Shown piece by piece: positions 18,770-21,135 of a stretch of 21,135 nucleotides of DNA; position 1 is the stretch's first letter; every line of letters begins with the position of its first letter. The position numbers and the translations under genes were made by a program. Source of the DNA: JABAAE01 sp036336715 (GTDB lineage: Bacteria > Planctomycetota > Planctomycetia > Pirellulales > Pirellulaceae); assembly GCA_036336715.1 (NCBI GenBank), contig JAYZFP010000052.1, positions 1-21,135 on the forward strand, given 5' to 3'. The notes beneath the pieces are model-generated. The model searched no databases. It was not told where the DNA came from and saw only the letters and a list, made by a program, of their open reading frames with translations.

Positions 18770-19309
18770 TCAGGCTTCGTCTTCTGCGACAGAAGGTACA
18801 ACCCAGACTTTCAATTCGGCCTCCACGTCCTGGTGCAACTTGACCTTCACGGTGTAAAGCCCCAATTCCTTGAGAACCCCCTCCAGCTTGATCTGTTCAG
18901 GCAGGATATGGATTTCGTTCAGTTTCAATCCACCAACGATCTCAATGGCACCGACACTCCCATAGAGATGGCCCTCGTCGTTTGCATTGGCTTCAATGGT
19001 AACCGACAGCTTGGAAATCTGGTCGGCCAGGTCTTTGAGACTCTTGACCCTGTCGAGTTCCAGTTTCTGAAGTTTCTCACGGTGCTTGTCCACCATCCGT
19101 TTGTGGTGTTCCGTGGCAACCGTGGCCAGTCCCTGTGGCAACAGGTAGTTATTCGCGTACCCTGGCTTGACCTCAACCACTTCCCCCTGCTTGCCGAGTT
19201 TGTCCACCGACTGAATCAAGAGCAACTCGATTCCACCATTTGGACCCTTGGGAAGTCGCTTGAAACCGGATCCATTCTGTCGCCGCGACCGTGTTTTTGC
19301 CTGAACCAT
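18770..19309 (-). CDS. rplI: 50S ribosomal protein L9
   Basis: L9 binds 23S rRNA near the L1 stalk and helps keep the reading frame. The conserved L9 signature starts at about residue 28: LLLIQSVDKLGKQGEVVEVKPGYANNYLLPQG, followed by the long linker helix (residues ~70-100) and the C-terminal domain. The 179 residues exceed the typical ~150 because of a basic N-terminal extension (KTRSRRQNGSGFKRLPKG). A TTG codon at residue 29 would give a canonical 151-residue protein, but the extension looks like a genuine rRNA-binding tail and I recall similar ones in planctomycetes, so I keep the ATG at 19309. It is third in the rpsF-ssb-rplI group and is followed by a terminator. Confidence 0.95.
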   Translation of the reverse strand: MVQAKTRSRRQNGSGFKRLPKGPNGGIELLLIQSVDKLGKQGEVVEVKPGYANNYLLPQGLATVATEHHKRMVDKHREKLQKLELDRVKSLKDLADQISKLSVTIEANANDEGHLYGSVGAIEIVGGLKLNEIHILPEQIKLEGVLKELGLYTVKVKLHQDVEAELKVWVVPSVAEDEA

Positions 19310-19367
19310 TGTTAATTACCGTGTTTGTTAAACTGTTTTGATTTTTAAAATGAAGTATTTATTTTTT

Positions 19368-19832
19368 TCAGAACGGTATGTCGTCCTCACCGGTTCCCTG
19401 AGGGGCCGGTTCGTCGTAACCCGCCGAAGGCCCGCCACTGGCCTGGCCTCCCGAAAACTGGCCTCCCGAAAACTGGCCGCCTGATTCCTGGGAGCGTCCG
19501 CCTCCCCCTTTGCCGCCTAGCATCTGCATCCGATCCGCCACGACGCGAAGCTTTGAACGCTTTTGACCTTCCTGTTCCCAACTGTCCAGTTTGAGACGTC
19601 CTTCGATCAGGATGGACGACCCCTTCGCCAGGTACTCACTGGCGACCTCTGCCGTTCTTCCCCAGAGCGTCACATCGACAAACGTTGTTTCGTCCACCCA
19701 CTCATTGTTTCGCTTGACCCGGTCGTTGACAGCCATCCCCAGTTCCGTGACTGCTGTTCCCCCCTGGGTGTATCTCAGCTCAATGTCGCGGGTTATGTTG
19801 CCTACCAGAATGACTCGGTTAAAGCTTGCCAT
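19368..19832 (-). CDS. ssb: Single-stranded DNA-binding protein
   Basis: SSB coats single-stranded DNA and recruits replication and repair proteins. The OB-fold spans residues ~1-108 (FNRVILVGNITRDIELRYT, FVDVTLWGRTAEVASEYLAKGS, IEGRLKLDSWE). A Gly/Ser/Gln-rich linker follows and the protein ends in DDIPF, the acidic tail that binds partners. The 154 residues are a usual length. The linker contains an in-frame 15-bp repeat giving SGGQF units. GGAG lies seven bases before the ATG at 19832. It sits 92 bp after rpsF and 58 bp before rplI, in the common ribosomal-protein/replication cluster. Confidence 0.96.
   Translation of the reverse strand: MASFNRVILVGNITRDIELRYTQGGTAVTELGMAVNDRVKRNNEWVDETTFVDVTLWGRTAEVASEYLAKGSSILIEGRLKLDSWEQEGQKRSKLRVVADRMQMLGGKGGGGRSQESGGQFSGGQFSGGQASGGPSAGYDEPAPQGTGEDDIPF
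19443..19487 (-). repeat. 15-bp in-frame repeat in the ssb linker
   Basis: Plus-strand unit CTGGCCTCCCGAAAA occurs at 19443-19457 and 19458-19472, with a degenerate third copy at 19473-19487. Being five codons long it adds or removes SGGQF units without a frameshift. Confidence 0.85.
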
Positions 19833-19924
19833 GACGGGTCTCCATTAAGGTGAAACTTATTGAACAATCAGCCCGCGGGGGGCCTTTTTTTTCGAACCCA
19901 AACTGGTGACTACGGTTGGAACGC

Positions 19925-20317
19925 CTAGTAGCTGCCCTGAACATTCGAGGCCAGGTTCCCGTCAATCTCGTGCTTGACCGGGGCAGCCTCACCCTTGGCG
20001 ATGGCAACGAGCGTTTCAATCAATCGCTCATCGATGTTAACCACCAGGTGACGCATGACGTTGTCATTCAACTGAAGTTGGCGGTTCAGGTCCTTGACCG
20101 ACTCGCCTTCAAAAGCGATGTACATCAGCCAGTAACTTCCCTTTCGGTGTCCATTGATGGGATAAGCGAGTTTCTGCTCGACAAAAAGCCGACTTACCAG
20201 GACTTCGCCGCCCAGCTCGGAAACGGTTTCACTCAACTTGTTGGACACGCCTGCCTGGTCACGCGCAAAGCGGTTGGAGTCCAAAAGACACATGCATTCG
20301 TAATATTTCCTTGCCAA
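19925..20317 (-). CDS. rpsF: 30S ribosomal protein S6
   Basis: S6 lies on the platform of the small subunit, where it normally pairs with S18. The protein starts RKYYECMCLLDSNRF, the family's first beta strand, and carries VSRLFVEQKLAYPINGHRKGSYWLMYIAFEG, the conserved central part. I prefer the TTG at 20317 (MARKYYE, 130 residues) because GGAG stands nine bases upstream; a TTG at 20332 would add five residues but overlaps that GGAG. It is the first gene of the rpsF-ssb-rplI group, 267 bp after pth with this start. No rpsR follows. Confidence 0.94.
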   Translation of the reverse strand: MARKYYECMCLLDSNRFARDQAGVSNKLSETVSELGGEVLVSRLFVEQKLAYPINGHRKGSYWLMYIAFEGESVKDLNRQLQLNDNVMRHLVVNIDERLIETLVAIAKGEAAPVKHEIDGNLASNVQGSY

Positions 20318-20407
20318 AGTTTTTTTCTCCAAATGGCCAGGTATCCCGCTCCAGATTTTTCAATGGCTGTCCAAACGCCTTGGAATCGTCTCGATTCGGT
20401 GCCGCTT

Positions 20408-20425
20408 TTCGATTTTCTTATCGAA
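20408..20425. promoter_or_regulatory. Inverted repeat upstream of rpsF, same half-sites as before the LysR gene
   Basis: TTCGAT (20408-20413) and ATCGAA (20420-20425) form a 6-bp dyad with a 6-base spacer, about 90 bases before rpsF. The half-sites and the spacing equal those at 5245-5262 before the LysR gene. In RNA it could also form a small hairpin in the rpsF leader. Confidence 0.35.
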
Positions 20426-20583
20426 TCTGGTCTGAAGGTTTCCTGTCAGGTTGTGAAACCACAAGACATTCGCCGGCGTCAGCGATCCGCTGTTCACCCA
20501 GTTGATTTGCTCTGTCTAAGTGGTCTTTTTATTCCGTTCTTGTTAATGTTCCGTTCGGTAATCTTTCGGCGGAAACGCCAATT

Positions 20584-21135
20584 TCACTTATTATCTTTGG
20601 TTTTTTCTTCGACTGAAGTCCTGTTAGGAGATTTTGTTTTTGCGTCTGGCGAACCATTGTAATGGTTCATGCAAAAACCAATTCCCACTCGAATCCAGTC
20701 TTCCAAACCATCGACACACCGATCGATGACGCGTCTCATCTGCTGACCTTCCTCCTCGCTGAATTTACCGAGAACGAAGTCTGCCGGGTTCCAACGCCCC
20801 GGGACAGGCCCAATCCCAACCCGCAAGCGGGAGAAATCCTGACTGCCCAAACGCTGGATGATATCTTTCAAGCCATTTTGACCACCGGCCGAACCGGAAG
20901 GACGAAAACGGAGTCGATTGATTTCAAGGTTAAAATCATCACAGACTACCAGAATCTCAGTCGGTTCGATCCGAAAAAAATTCGCAGCCTGGCTGACGCC
21001 TTGACCACTCAAATTCATGTAAGTGAGCGGACAAAGTAGTAATACTTTCTGTTCACCCAGTTGAAGCTCGGAGTACTCACTCTCGAATTTCGCCTTGGGT
21101 TTTGAAGCAAAATGCTTGCGGGCGAATTGGCCGAG
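20584..21135 (-). CDS. pth: Peptidyl-tRNA hydrolase, N-terminus outside window
   Basis: Pth frees tRNA from peptidyl-tRNA dropped by the ribosome. The frame is open to the right edge; the visible 183 residues begin in the N-terminal part, so the catalytic histidine of the TRHN motif is not seen. Visible family motifs are KPKAKFESEYSE, VLLLCPLTYMNLSGQ (with the substrate-binding Asn), VVCDDFNLEINRLRFRPSGSAGG and FSRLRVGIGPVPG. The loop reads GGQNG where many bacterial enzymes have GGHNG. The last ~25 residues are polar and variable. It lies upstream of rpsF in the same direction, a frequent neighbourhood, separated by 251-266 bp. Confidence 0.94.
   Translation of the reverse strand, partial: LGQFARKHFASKPKAKFESEYSELQLGEQKVLLLCPLTYMNLSGQGVSQAANFFRIEPTEILVVCDDFNLEINRLRFRPSGSAGGQNGLKDIIQRLGSQDFSRLRVGIGPVPGRWNPADFVLGKFSEEEGQQMRRVIDRCVDGLEDWIRVGIGFCMNHYNGSPDAKTKSPNRTSVEEKTKDNK

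Noticed and set aside
19856..19900. Plus-strand terminator between ssb and rpsF (G/C stretch followed by eight T)
   Set aside because: The stem is only about four pairs and no plus-strand gene precedes it.

Overview
This window looks like a piece of a planctomycete chromosome of moderately high GC. The main pointers are an adjacent DUF1549/DUF1553 and DUF1501 pair (13293-16518), a family combination expanded in Planctomycetes, and an L9 protein with a basic N-terminal extension. Nearly everything else is core metabolism, translation and replication. I see no insertion sequence, CRISPR array, rRNA or tRNA.

Left part (1-6314): the end of an alpha/beta hydrolase; a minus-strand secreted protein I do not recognise; miaB (tRNA methylthiotransferase); a minus-strand class II type photolyase; and a LysR-family regulator behind a promoter candidate and inverted repeats.

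Middle (6315-12981): the regulator is followed directly by gltB, the large subunit of glutamate synthase, a layout like gltC/gltA in Bacillus. Convergent to it lies leuA (2-isopropylmalate synthase). The leuA leader carries what reads as a complete leucine attenuator: a promoter, a 15-codon leader peptide with five Leu codons, a competing antiterminator, and a U-tailed terminator just before leuA. The promoter spacing puts the likely transcription start on the leader ATG, so the leader peptide may be translated from a leaderless mRNA. This is the most interesting thing in the window.

Right part (12982-21135): the DUF1549/DUF1553 + DUF1501 pair on the plus strand, then on the minus strand the order pth - rpsF - ssb - rplI - (terminator) - dnaB. 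The usual rpsR (S18) between ssb and rplI is absent.

Several gaps hold short tandem arrays with units of 10-20 bp. The densest is the convergent gap 16519-16929, where four different units follow one another. One related 15-bp array lies in frame in the ssb tail. They look like products of local slippage, but their placement at gene ends and starts deserves a check.
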